62,149 nt of DNA from Chloroflexota bacterium (GCA_016208315.1 JACQYF010000033.1:1-62149); one strand, 5' to 3'. Positions 25,814 to 33,680 are shown, counted from the first letter of the stretch. Numbers and translations: made by a program. The notes: generated by a model not told the origin, from the sequence alone.

Positions 25814-27444
25814 CTTGCGTCCGCAATTCGACACTCTGCGCCGCTACATTTGCGGAGCTTGGCGAGTCGCGCGGCAAGTTCCTTCACCCGCTCGGGCTTG
25901 GCAGTCGCCGCGATGTTTTGCAGTTGGTACGGGTCTGTTTTCAGATCGTACAACTCGCGCTCGCCGGTGCTGTATTCGACGTACACGAAGTCCGTGGTGC
26001 GAATGCCAAAGTACGGCGGGATGCCGCCCACGGCTTGCTGCGCGGGATCGAGATCGTCCGCGTCCAGCGGCTCGAGCAGGGCGGCGTCTGTCACGGTGAC
26101 CGGCGATTCGGCATCCAGACCGATCGTCGTGAGACTCGCGGTCGTTTTGGGCATTCCGGCTTGAATCAGATAGGATTGTCGCCATTTGTCGCTTGGCAGT
26201 GGATTGCCGCCGACCAGAGGGACGAGGGAGCGACCGTCTACGAAATCGGGAATCGTCGCGCCGCCCACCTCCGCGAACGTCGGCGCGAAATCTACGTTGC
26301 CGACGATGTGCTCCAGCGTGCGGCCGCTTGGCACGCCCGGTCCGCGGACGATCAGCGGCACGCGGATGTCTTCCTCGTAGGGCGCGACCTTGCCTTGCGT
26401 CATGCGATGATTGCCGAGGTGATACCCATTATCGGACGCGAAAAAGATGTAGGTGCTGTCAAGTTGGCCGGTGGATCTCAGCGTGTCCACGATTTTCGCA
26501 ATCGCCTCGTCAACGGCTTGGAGCGACTGCAACCGCTTGCGATAATCCGCGTCAATCTGCGCGATCTGTTTCGGCTTGAGCAGCGGGCGGTTGCGGATGT
26601 ACGCGGGCTTGTCGCTCACATCGCGCTCGTTAAAGTTAGGCGACCGCGGCGCTTTCGCATCGGGGAAGAGGTTGGCGTGACGCGGCGCAGGTGTGGCCGG
26701 GCTGTGCGGCGCGTAGACGGACAGATAGACAAAAAACGGCGTGCTCTCTTTGCTGGTGCGCTGGACGAAATCAATCACCTTGCCCGCGTAAACGTCGGTG
26801 CCATAATCCTCTGGCTCAGCCCCGTAAGCGACTTGCTTGCCATTTTCGTTCAACGTGTAATTAAGCTCGGCATAGGCGTTGCCCTTGACCGCGCTGTACC
26901 ACTCGTCCCATCCCGGTGGAATGTACATCGGGGACGATTTATCGGGATAGCCGTTCATGTATTTGCCCGCCAGCATCGTGCGATAGCCCGCGTCTTGCAG
27001 CCAGACCGCGACCGTGGATTTCTCCAGACCGTCGGCATAGACTTTTTGGAACCCCCCGCTCGGCGGCGTGTTGCCGACGATGTGAGTGTTGGTCGCATAC
27101 TGGCCGCGCAGAATTGTCGTGCGCGAGGGACAGCAGAGCGAGATGTTGAAGAACGAATTCGAGAATGTGGTACCCTGATCCACGACGAGCGCTTTCAGGT
27201 TGGGCATGTACTTGAGCGAGTCGGCGTCCAAATCGTCGGCAAGTATAAAGACGATGTTGGGCTGTGGGCTTGGTATCGCGAGCGCGGATGTTGTCTGCGG
27301 CTGAGGCAGGAATGGTTGGACGGATGCGACCCGTGGAACTAGATCGGTCGGCGCAGTTGGCAGCGCGGCCGATTCAGAGACGCTGCACGCCGTAAGCAAA
27401 GCAAAAGTGATCGCGTACACGACCCATCGGATTTTTGCGAGCAT
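25810..27444 (-). CDS. Sulfatase, predicted lipoprotein
   Basis: The protein has 544 residues. Its lipoprotein signal is ITFALLTAC with lipid Cys20. The alkaline-phosphatase-fold sulfatase domain has the metal-binding VFILADDLDADSL, the formylglycine motif Cys104-Cys-Pro-Ser-Arg108 (CxPxR), FVYLSVYAPHSP and FASDNGYHLGNHR. It should cleave sulfate esters outside the membrane once Cys104 is matured by a formylglycine-generating enzyme. I chose the ATG at 27444 for its strong ribosome site (ggaggt) and lipobox. The 35 codons further upstream lack both. The substrate is unknown. Confidence 0.9.
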   Translation of the reverse strand: MLAKIRWVVYAITFALLTACSVSESAALPTAPTDLVPRVASVQPFLPQPQTTSALAIPSPQPNIVFILADDLDADSLKYMPNLKALVVDQGTTFSNSFFNISLCCPSRTTILRGQYATNTHIVGNTPPSGGFQKVYADGLEKSTVAVWLQDAGYRTMLAGKYMNGYPDKSSPMYIPPGWDEWYSAVKGNAYAELNYTLNENGKQVAYGAEPEDYGTDVYAGKVIDFVQRTSKESTPFFVYLSVYAPHSPATPAPRHANLFPDAKAPRSPNFNERDVSDKPAYIRNRPLLKPKQIAQIDADYRKRLQSLQAVDEAIAKIVDTLRSTGQLDSTYIFFASDNGYHLGNHRMTQGKVAPYEEDIRVPLIVRGPGVPSGRTLEHIVGNVDFAPTFAEVGGATIPDFVDGRSLVPLVGGNPLPSDKWRQSYLIQAGMPKTTASLTTIGLDAESPVTVTDAALLEPLDADDLDPAQQAVGGIPPYFGIRTTDFVYVEYSTGERELYDLKTDPYQLQNIAATAKPERVKELAARLAKLRKCSGAECRIADAR

Positions 27445-27542
27445 GTTGTACCTCCTTGGTGCGCTTTGATTGGCATCCCCAGTATCGTTGCCCAAGATGA
27501 GGCGCCTATGAACGCGATGCAAAATCCGTGTAAAACCTTCAT

Positions 27543-27571
27543 TTGCCAAATCTCAAACTCTCTGTTATAAT
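27543..27571 (+). promoter_or_regulatory. Promoter of the endonuclease/tRNA-Pro unit
   Basis: TTGCCA (27543-27548) and TATAAT (27566-27571) are 17 bases apart. The only genes downstream in this direction before a terminator are the homing endonuclease and tRNA-Pro. Confidence 0.7.
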
Positions 27572-27597
27572 CGGAAACAATCAGGGGTTGCACAATC

Positions 27598-28185
27598 GTG
27601 ACGGATACCGGTGCCGAACTTTCGCCCTCGTGGGACTTTGCTTACCTGATCGGCGTGATTGCCGGGGACGGTTGTATTACTCGGGCAGGTCACGTCTATA
27701 AACTGGAAATCTCGTGTGATGCAGCGTACCCGGAAATCTCGACATATCACGACCTCATTGCCATGGTAACTGGTTTGCGGGTTAATGTTTACAAAGCGAA
27801 AGGGCGGCAGTGTTTCAGAGTGGTGGCGAATTCCGCTGAGTTGCCGACGTTGCTGGGGTTGCCCCCCGGTGCCAAATCCCGTAGCGGGTTCACGATCCCC
27901 GAATGGATCTTTGAGGACCTGGAATACGTCAAGGCGTTTGTGAAAGGGCTGATCGAAACAGACGGGACGGTTGCCAGAGTTCATCGGCACGCGGGTTGGT
28001 ATTCTCACGTTCACTTTAGCGCCGCGAATCCTGTCATTATGGCAGCATTCTTGCGAGCTATGTCAATCCTGGGTCTTTCGTTCAGGGTCAATGGGCCGAA
28101 AGCGTATCTCTCAAACACGGCGCAAAGTGAACAACTGGTTGCCGATCTTGGCATCACAAAGCGGAAAGTATATTACTATCCTTAA
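27598..28185 (+). CDS. LAGLIDADG-type homing endonuclease, free-standing
   Basis: The protein has 195 residues and two LAGLIDADG-like helices: FAYLIGVIAGDGCI (acid Asp24) and VKAFVKGLIETDGTV (acid Asp122). This makes it a single-chain, two-motif endonuclease that cuts a long DNA site. No intein or intron host surrounds it. It starts at GTG 27598 behind a consensus-like promoter and its TAA ends one base before tRNA-Pro. The promoter therefore seems to drive both, and the endonuclease may have inserted into the tRNA unit. The catalytic acids look intact. Confidence 0.8.
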   Translation: MTDTGAELSPSWDFAYLIGVIAGDGCITRAGHVYKLEISCDAAYPEISTYHDLIAMVTGLRVNVYKAKGRQCFRVVANSAELPTLLGLPPGAKSRSGFTIPEWIFEDLEYVKAFVKGLIETDGTVARVHRHAGWYSHVHFSAANPVIMAAFLRAMSILGLSFRVNGPKAYLSNTAQSEQLVADLGITKRKVYYYP

Positions 28186-28260
28186 CGGGGCGTAGCGCAG
28201 TCCGGCTAGCGCGCTTCAATGGGGTTGAAGAGGTCGGCGGTTCAATTCCGCCCGCCCCGA
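28186..28260 (+). tRNA. tRNA-Pro (anticodon GGG)
   Basis: The 75-nt cloverleaf has acceptor cggggcg/cgccccg with discriminator A28260. The D-stem is gcgc/gcgc, the anticodon stem cttca/tgaag with loop atggggt (anticodon GGG after U33), and the T-arm ggcgg ttcaatt ccgcc. A C1 base with a GC-rich acceptor is typical of bacterial tRNA-Pro. CCA is not encoded. The 5' end directly abuts the endonuclease stop codon. Confidence 0.93.
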
Positions 28261-28330
28261 CTTTCTCTTTAGGTACGTTTGCATTTCCTCAGCGCCGAGG
28301 CAGTAAGAATTCATAATCCACAATGCCACC

Positions 28331-28360
28331 GGTCGAGGCGCGATGCCTCGACCCTTTTTT
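28331..28360 (+). terminator. Intrinsic terminator after tRNA-Pro
   Basis: A perfect 9-bp stem ggtcgaggc (28331-28339) / gcctcgacc (28345-28353) is followed by c and six T. Confidence 0.85.
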
Positions 28361-28421
28361 ACTGCCAACCTGACTCATCACGCCGGCCGCGGAACACTGG
28401 GCTGGCGATCTACGATAAATA

Positions 28422-29921
28422 ATGGACAGTGCGGTCCGCGTTCAGCCAACAACGAAAGATGGCGATTCGGCGTACCTCGACCGAATTGGGCGCGTCATCC
28501 CATTGCTCGCCGATCTCAGCCGCGCCGATATCTTGATTTGCGTGCCGCGCGGCGACGAGCGTGCCCAGGTCGTCGCGCAGGCCAAGCCCCATTCGATCGC
28601 GCCCGTTCACCGCGCCGCGATGATCGGCGAAATGCTGACGCGCGAGAACGCGGGCGCCCTCTTTCGCGCGATGGCCGAACGGCAGTATACGCGCAGCCAG
28701 CGCGAGTATCCCCACCAGGGCAGCAGCGAAGGCGCGCCCGCGCCCGTCGTCCAGGAGGCCTATCCGGTCGAAGCGCCGACGGGCCAGATTGTCGGCGGAG
28801 TGCTGATCGAGACCAACCTGTTGGAGAGCGAGCGGCTGCGGCGGCGGAGCGAGGTTTTTCAACGCGTCCTCAAGGCCTTGCAGCAAATGGCGCTGCGCGG
28901 GGAACCGCAGGGCATTGGCGAGCTCTCGGCCTTTGGCGAGCACGACGGCGTCATTGTCACGGACTCGGACCGCATTATCCGTTACATGAGCGGCATCGCC
29001 GTCAATCTCTATCGCAACATCGGCTACGGCGAGCCGTTGGTTGGCAAGCCGCTCAGTTATCTCGAAACGCAAGACGACGAGTTCGTCCGGCAGGCGCTCG
29101 AACGGCGCGCGTGTTTGCAAGTCGAGTTGGACGAGCACGGGCGTAACTGGATCAAGAAGGCGATCCCTATTTCGCGTGCGGAGCGCGCCTCGCTCTTTGC
29201 GCCCGCCCGCGAACACTTAATCGGCACGTTTCTGCTGGTCCACGACGATACTGAGGCGCGCCAGCGCGCGCGTGAGCTGTTGATCAAGACGACGATGATC
29301 AAGGAAATGCATCATCGCGTCAAGAACGATTTGCAAACGGTCGCGTCACTGCTGCGGATGCAAGCGCGCCGGATGCAGACGACGGAGGCCAAGGGCGCGC
29401 TCGGCGAGGCGGTCAATCGCATCCTCAGCATCGCCGTCATTCACGAGTTTCTGTCAGAGCAGGATACGCGCGTCATCAACATCCGTGAAGTCGCGCAGCG
29501 CATCATCCAACAAATGGAACAGGGCGTACTCGATCCCGAGCGCCGCATCGCGATGAAACTCGCCGGGCCGAACGTTTTTCTGTCGGCGCGTCAGGCCACC
29601 TCGTGCGCGCTGGTGATCAACGAGTTGCTGCAAAACGCGCTCGAACACGGATTCGATCCGCGCGCCGCGGGCGGCACGATTTCGCTGACCTTTCACGATC
29701 ATGGCGATGCGATCGGCCTGGTCGTCCACGACGATGGACACGACTTGCCCCCCAATTTCAATTTGCAGAATGTGGATTCGCTGGGTCTGCGCATCGTGCG
29801 AATGCTGGTGACGGAAGACTTGAAAGGGCAAATCGAGCTGCAGAGTGATCGCGGCGTATCGGCAATTGTCCGCTTTCCAAAAATACCCCTCGGAGGTGAA
29901 GAGTGGAACGAACCCGAGTAA
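28422..29921 (+). CDS. Sensor histidine kinase, HisKA_2 type (PdtaS-like)
   Basis: This 499-residue soluble kinase has no membrane segment. An N-terminal GAF-like sensor (about 15-135) is followed by a PAS-like domain (about 165-280, EHDGVIVTDSDRIIRYMSG). The HisKA_2 dimerisation helix has the His-His pair 297-298 in KEMHHRVKNDLQTVASLLR. The ATPase domain has the N-box INELLQNALEHGFDP and VHDDGHDLPPNFNL. This matches the PdtaS/AmiR-linked kinases that signal to ANTAR regulators. The cognate regulator overlaps its 3' end. The signal is unknown. Confidence 0.9.
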   Translation: MDSAVRVQPTTKDGDSAYLDRIGRVIPLLADLSRADILICVPRGDERAQVVAQAKPHSIAPVHRAAMIGEMLTRENAGALFRAMAERQYTRSQREYPHQGSSEGAPAPVVQEAYPVEAPTGQIVGGVLIETNLLESERLRRRSEVFQRVLKALQQMALRGEPQGIGELSAFGEHDGVIVTDSDRIIRYMSGIAVNLYRNIGYGEPLVGKPLSYLETQDDEFVRQALERRACLQVELDEHGRNWIKKAIPISRAERASLFAPAREHLIGTFLLVHDDTEARQRARELLIKTTMIKEMHHRVKNDLQTVASLLRMQARRMQTTEAKGALGEAVNRILSIAVIHEFLSEQDTRVINIREVAQRIIQQMEQGVLDPERRIAMKLAGPNVFLSARQATSCALVINELLQNALEHGFDPRAAGGTISLTFHDHGDAIGLVVHDDGHDLPPNFNLQNVDSLGLRIVRMLVTEDLKGQIELQSDRGVSAIVRFPKIPLGGEEWNEPE

Positions 29922-30484
29922 TCATCGCAGATGATGAATCAGTGATCCGAGCCGACTTGCGTGAAATGCTGACGAACCTGGGCTATTTGGTGATCGGCGA
30001 GGTTGGCGACGGCCAAAGCGCGGTCAATCTGGCGCGCGAATTGAAACCCGACGTGGTGATCATGGACATCAAGATGCCCGATCTGGACGGGATCGAGGCG
30101 GCGCGCATTCTGACGCAGGAAAAGATCGCGCCGGTGCTGCTGCTCACGGCGTACAGCCAGCGCGACCTGGTGGACCGCGCAAAGGAGGCCGGCGTCGTCG
30201 GTTACCTGGTCAAGCCGTTCCGCGAACAAGAGATCGTGCCCGCGATTGACATCGCGTTCGCGCGTTTTCAAGAATTCCGCGAACTCGAAAAAGAAGTGGG
30301 CAATCTGCGCGAGACGCTCGAAACGCGCAAGCTGGTGGACCGCGCCAAAGGCATCCTGATGGATCAGCAGGGGTTGAGCGAGGCCGAGGCCTTTCGCAAG
30401 ATTCAAAAGATGAGCATGAACACCCGCAAGCCGATGAAGGAGATCGCCGAAGCGATCATCCTGGCGCAAGAGGCGAAAGGGTGA
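29903..30484 (+). CDS. Response regulator with ANTAR RNA-binding domain (PdtaR-like)
   Basis: The protein has 193 residues. The receiver domain has the acidic pair in IIADDESVIRADL, phospho-acceptor Asp55 (VVIMDIKMPDLDG), LLTAYSQRDL and the Lys of YLVKPF. The C-terminal ANTAR domain is seen in KLVDRAKGILMDQQGLSEAE and FRKIQKMSMNTRKPM. ANTAR proteins bind paired hairpins in nascent RNA and prevent termination. The GTG start has ggaggtg upstream and overlaps the kinase by 19 bases, so the two are coupled. The RNA targets are unknown; ethanolamine, nitrate or lipid functions are known for relatives. Confidence 0.92.
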   Translation: MERTRVIIADDESVIRADLREMLTNLGYLVIGEVGDGQSAVNLARELKPDVVIMDIKMPDLDGIEAARILTQEKIAPVLLLTAYSQRDLVDRAKEAGVVGYLVKPFREQEIVPAIDIAFARFQEFRELEKEVGNLRETLETRKLVDRAKGILMDQQGLSEAEAFRKIQKMSMNTRKPMKEIAEAIILAQEAKG

Positions 30485-30490
30485 AAGATC

Positions 30491-30523
30491 AGACCCGAAG
30501 GGTTTCCAAAACCCTTCGGGTCT
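30491..30523. repeat. Hairpin repeat, family A copy 3
   Basis: A perfect 15-bp stem (agacccgaagggttt and its complement) has loop cca, seven bases after the ANTAR stop. It is nearly identical to 2755-2790. Confidence 0.85.
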
Positions 30524-30529
30524 GTTGCA

Positions 30530-30558
30530 TTGTCAGCCCGGTGAGAGTGTGGTAGAAT
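30530..30558 (+). promoter_or_regulatory. Promoter of the small-gene locus
   Basis: TTGTCA (30530-30535) and TAGAAT (30553-30558) are 17 bases apart, upstream of a ribosome site (aaggag) and the ATG at 30587. Confidence 0.55.
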
Positions 30559-30586
30559 GGCGGCCGTAAAGGAAAGGAGCTAACTG

Positions 30587-30913
30587 ATGAATGTAATTGC
30601 GGCGCCACAGCGCATTGCCGAGATTTTTTCCGTATTGCCCGAAGAAGACCGCCGAGCGATTCTAAACGTCGGTATCGCTTTTCGCCGTGTGGATTTGGAG
30701 AAACGATTGGTTCGCTCGCAAAGCCAAATCCGGGAATTTGAGACCAAGTACAATACCACGATTGATCAACTTGAAAAGGCGGGACTACCCGACGATGCCG
30801 ATTATTTGATGCACGAGGATTATATTGAATGGCATCACTGGGCTAGAGTGGCTGAAAAGACACGTAAGATTTTGGATATTTTGGATGCTCTCGCTGAAAA
30901 ACCGCAAGAGTGA
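30587..30913 (+). CDS. Small hypothetical protein, first gene of a two-gene remnant
   Basis: The 108-residue protein is charged and helical, with a likely coiled-coil stretch (around EKRLVRSQSQIREFETKYN) and an acidic, aromatic patch (LMHEDYIEWHHWARVAEKT). I do not recognise the family. It has its own promoter and a strong ribosome site (aaggag). A second small frame begins three bases after its stop. That layout, and the small size, recall two-gene toxin-antitoxin loci, but this is only an impression. Confidence 0.65.
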   Translation: MNVIAAPQRIAEIFSVLPEEDRRAILNVGIAFRRVDLEKRLVRSQSQIREFETKYNTTIDQLEKAGLPDDADYLMHEDYIEWHHWARVAEKTRKILDILDALAEKPQE

Positions 30914-30916
30914 ACG

Positions 30917-31048
30917 ATGGAAAGCCGCATTCTCGACATTTACACCCGGTACGGTGAATACATTCGAGAGATTGTGCCGTTGAAGGTTGAAGAGCAATAC
31001 TTGAGTGATTATCTCCCAAATACCTCCACCCGCTGCTCCAATCGTTGA
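30917..31048 (+). pseudogene. Short reading frame, probably the truncated second gene of the locus
   Basis: The frame has 43 codons beginning MESRILDIYTRYGEYIREIV and then about 15 plausible residues (LKVEEQYLSDYL). It then runs into a Thr/Ser/Cys-rich end and stops. The start lies three bases after the preceding gene. The sudden change in composition suggests the rest of the gene was lost, perhaps by rearrangement next to the hairpin at 31061-31104. The function is unknown. Confidence 0.4.
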
Positions 31049-31060
31049 GGTGGAAACGCC

Positions 31061-31104
31061 ATGAAAGAGACCTTCCGAGTTGGAGTTTGAAAGATCTCTT
31101 TCAT
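31061..31104. terminator. Hairpin between convergent genes
   Basis: The arms atgaaagaga (31061-31070) and tctctttcat (31095-31104) form a 10-bp perfect stem with a 24-base loop. The stop of the minus-strand membrane protein gene (31101-31103) lies in the right arm. There is no strong T-run. Confidence 0.45.
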
Positions 31105-32669
31105 TGTCTCTGGAAAATTCTTGCCTGTACATCGGAGTAGACCTGTTTCCACTCCCTATCCTGTGCCAACCTGCTCGCAATCGGCGCATCGCTTTCGACT
31201 AGCACGACTTGCACGCCGAACCGCTCCAATGGCGCGCGCCAATTAGCGCCACCCCGCCACGCAGTAAGAAACTCTTCCATGAACGCGTCCCCGTACACGT
31301 CCGCGCGACCGTCAATAAACACGCGCTGCTCCGGGTACAATCGCCAGATGAGATACCCACCCCAGCCATAAGCATTGTACAGTAGGGGCGGGGTGACCCC
31401 GCCCCTACGCGCTTGCAGAAAATCCACCGCCGCCGCCGGAAACTTGGCGCGCTCCGCCGCCGTCTGATTCCCAATTACCATACCGACGCGCAGCGCCGCG
31501 GCTAGGACAATCACCAGCAACAGCAGCCAGTTCACGAACGACATGCCGCGCGAGACGCGTGCCCTGGATTGCAGCGCGGCCGTCCACCCGCGCGTTTCGA
31601 GTATGCTCCAAAGGTGTTCGGCTAGTATCGGCGCGGCGATGAGCGCAAAGATGGGAATGAGTCGCGCCGAGCGAAGCCCCGCATAGCCAAAGACTGCGAG
31701 CAGCGTAACTCGTGTTACGCTTGTCCGCTTGCCGGAGAGCGCGACAGCCGCAAGCGTTCCGAAAACCAACCAGGCAAACGGCTGCCATTCGATCTGATGA
31801 AAGTCCGGCGAAAACCATTCTTGGATGTACGCCTGCATCGCGCGACTGCCAAGCGTTTCGAAAGGATAAATGTACATTGTCGCGCCGTTGGGGTTGAGGG
31901 GGACGACGAGGAGGCACGCGAGTAGGACGAGCGCGAGGGTGCGCGGAGTGTGGGAGTGAGGGAGTATGGGTGAGGGGGGGAAATTGGGAGTATGGGAGTG
32001 TGGGGGTGTGGGAGTAAAGATATGGTCTGCGATTTCTCCGAAGAGGTAGATGGCAATTAGGGCCAAACCAAGCGCAAAGCCGCTGTGCAGGTTCACCCAC
32101 AAGAGCATGAGCGGAACCAAAACCCACACGTAGGGGCGACCCTTGTGGTCGCCCTTGTGGTCGCCGATATGGTCGCCCTTGTGCTCGCCCATATGGTCGT
32201 CCACGTCGTCGCCCTTGTTCTCGCCTCGGTGTTTCTCCAGCACAAACAGAAACACGCTCGTGAGCAGCAGCGAAATGATCTGCGGCCGCACGCCCCAAGT
32301 CGGCGCGCTCGCCAGCGCGGCGAGCAGGACCGCGAACGCGGCAATGTACGGCTGGCCTTTCGAGCGAAAAAACACGAGCGCGAACGATAGCGCGACGATG
32401 GCGGAGAACGTGAGGATGAGCGCGGGGTACGAGCCAAGCCGATAGAGCGCGTATATCAAGACTTCAGATAGCCACTCGTGCGTGACCCACGGTCGGCCCG
32501 CATTTGTGTACGAGAAAATATCGCCGTGTGGAACCGTGCCCGTTTCGAGAATGAATTGACCGGTGCGGAGATGCCACCAAAAGTCGGGGTCGGCAATCTC
32601 GCGCGTCGCCATGACGACGAGGGCGATCAGCAGGATGGCGGTAAATAGGCGGCGAGGAGTCAAGTCCAT
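31101..32669 (-). CDS. Polytopic membrane protein, GT-C-like, carrying four repeat elements in frame
   Basis: The protein has 522 residues and about ten membrane segments. The N-terminus holds an acidic motif after the first helix (REIADPDFWWHLRTGQFIL) and GRPWVTHEWLSEVLIYALY, as in GT-C-type glycosyltransferase-like proteins. The soluble C-terminus (YNAYGWGGYLIW, FIDGRADVYG) is also typical of such proteins. A role in transferring sugars from polyprenyl carriers fits the neighbouring mannosyltransferase but is not proven. Four repeat elements lie in frame. They include tetrapeptide repeats of the GDHK type (about 147-178) and a PHSHTP-rich loop (about 219-243), both between membrane segments. 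No stop or frameshift results. Confidence 0.75.
   Translation of the reverse strand: MDLTPRRLFTAILLIALVVMATREIADPDFWWHLRTGQFILETGTVPHGDIFSYTNAGRPWVTHEWLSEVLIYALYRLGSYPALILTFSAIVALSFALVFFRSKGQPYIAAFAVLLAALASAPTWGVRPQIISLLLTSVFLFVLEKHRGENKGDDVDDHMGEHKGDHIGDHKGDHKGRPYVWVLVPLMLLWVNLHSGFALGLALIAIYLFGEIADHIFTPTPPHSHTPNFPPSPILPHSHTPRTLALVLLACLLVVPLNPNGATMYIYPFETLGSRAMQAYIQEWFSPDFHQIEWQPFAWLVFGTLAAVALSGKRTSVTRVTLLAVFGYAGLRSARLIPIFALIAAPILAEHLWSILETRGWTAALQSRARVSRGMSFVNWLLLLVIVLAAALRVGMVIGNQTAAERAKFPAAAVDFLQARRGGVTPPLLYNAYGWGGYLIWRLYPEQRVFIDGRADVYGDAFMEEFLTAWRGGANWRAPLERFGVQVVLVESDAPIASRLAQDREWKQVYSDVQARIFQRQ
31382..31408. repeat. 27-base perfect palindrome inside the GT-C-like gene
   Basis: Arms gtaggggcggggt and accccgcccctac surround one central base. 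It encodes about RRGGVTPP in the reading frame. Confidence 0.85.
31702..31721. repeat. Palindrome inside the GT-C-like gene
   Basis: An 8-bp stem agcgtaac/gttacgct has loop tcgt. It encodes about SVTRVTL. Confidence 0.6.
31945..32015. repeat. Octamer tandem repeat inside the GT-C-like gene
   Basis: Units of the gggagtat/gggagtgt type are related to those at 24939-25002, 25781-25813 and 58951-58975, but here they are translated (PHSHTP-like residues). Confidence 0.85.
32145..32229. repeat. 12-base tandem repeat inside the GT-C-like gene
   Basis: About seven units of the form ggtcgcccttgt give a GDHK/GDHI/GEHM tetrapeptide series. The outer end (taggggcgac, 32131-32140) is also a common repeat edge. 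Confidence 0.85.
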
Positions 32670-32762
32670 TTCAGATTTCAGATTTCAGATTGAGATCATC
32701 CAACTTCGAACTTCCAACTTCCAATTTCCAATTTCCAATCTCCAATCTCCAATCTCCAATTA
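32668..32762. repeat. Heptamer tandem repeats between the methyltransferase and GT-C-like genes
   Basis: Three copies of atttcag are followed by a run of ttccaac, ttccaat and ctccaat heptamers. It fills the gap entirely and reaches the methyltransferase stop codon at 32760. Confidence 0.9.
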
Positions 32763-33680
32763 CCTTTTCCGCGCGTACAGCGTGAACAGGTCGCCAAAGT
32801 TCACGGGGACGGCGACGCTGCATAGGTTCAGCCGAGCAAACACGGTGTCTAGCGCGTGGTACAGCGGCTTGCTGTACGGCTCGACGCGCGTGGCAAAGTA
32901 GCCGAGGCGGAGAAAACGGCCCTGCGCGTTGGAGCGAATGACCTCGAAACCGGTCTGCTCCAACATCTTGCCGAGGGTGCGCGGCGAAAAATAATACAGA
33001 TGCATTTCCATGAGCCACGGCCAGCGCGGTCCCATAAGTCGCGCGAACAGACTCTCGATGTCAATCGTGTGGACGACAAAAATGCCGCCCGGTTTCAGCA
33101 CGCGCTGAATTTGCCGAATTTCCGCCGCCGGGTCGGTGAGGTGCTCGATCACATCCCACATGGTTACCACGTCAAAGTAATTCTCCTCCAGCCCGACGTC
33201 GGCCAGCGTGCCGGTGAGCACGTGCAAGCCATTGGCGCGCGCTTGCTCGGCGGCCCAGGTGGACGGTTCGACACCCCACGCATCCCAGCCGCGCTCTTTC
33301 GCCAATTCCACCATCACGCCGATGTGGCAGCCCACGTCGAGCAGGCGGCGCGTGTGCGAATTCCGCGCGATCAAGTCTTCGAACGGTTTCAGATTGCGAC
33401 TGAACGTGAGGACGCGTCCTTCGCGCTCTTCGACATAGGTGGGATCCTCGACGACACTGTAACTCTCGCGCACGACTGACGAATCCCAGCGTGGGTTCGC
33501 GTACACCAAATGACACTTGCGGCAGCGCACGATCGGCGGGTGTACGCCATACGCCGCGCTCGTGCAGCGAAAATCGGAAGCGTCGGGAGTCGAATGGGTC
33601 AACGAGCTGAGGTAGAGCAATTGGGATTCGCGCGAACCGCACAAGTTGCAAGCAATATCTTCGCTAAGGGTCACACTCAT
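32760..33680 (-). CDS. Class I SAM-dependent methyltransferase with N-terminal zinc motif
   Basis: The protein has 306 residues. The N-terminus carries CNLCGSRES and CRKCHLVYANPR, two Cys pairs likely to bind zinc. The SAM fold follows: RRLLDVGCHIGVMVELAKE (motif I), WGVEPSTWAAEQARANG, FDVVTMWDVIEHLTDP and VLKPGGIFVVHTID. This arrangement is common in methyltransferases of sugar or lipid-sugar biosynthesis clusters. With the next gene and the GT-C-like protein it suggests envelope glycoconjugate synthesis. The substrate is not known. A Ser/Thr/Asp stretch between the zinc motifs (STPDASDF) is longer than usual. Confidence 0.85.
   Translation of the reverse strand: MSVTLSEDIACNLCGSRESQLLYLSSLTHSTPDASDFRCTSAAYGVHPPIVRCRKCHLVYANPRWDSSVVRESYSVVEDPTYVEEREGRVLTFSRNLKPFEDLIARNSHTRRLLDVGCHIGVMVELAKERGWDAWGVEPSTWAAEQARANGLHVLTGTLADVGLEENYFDVVTMWDVIEHLTDPAAEIRQIQRVLKPGGIFVVHTIDIESLFARLMGPRWPWLMEMHLYYFSPRTLGKMLEQTGFEVIRSNAQGRFLRLGYFATRVEPYSKPLYHALDTVFARLNLCSVAVPVNFGDLFTLYARKR

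Noticed and set aside
25492..27342. 616-codon open frame on the plus strand
   Set aside because: It covers the TVP38 and sulfatase genes in antisense and has no recognisable domain.
27598..28185. Intein or group I intron hosting the endonuclease
   Set aside because: No flanking extein or split gene, and tRNA-Pro is uninterrupted with a normal anticodon loop.
31382..32669. GT-C-like gene as a pseudogene because of repeats
   Set aside because: All four elements keep the frame, fall in loops, and the gene has intact ends and membrane segments.
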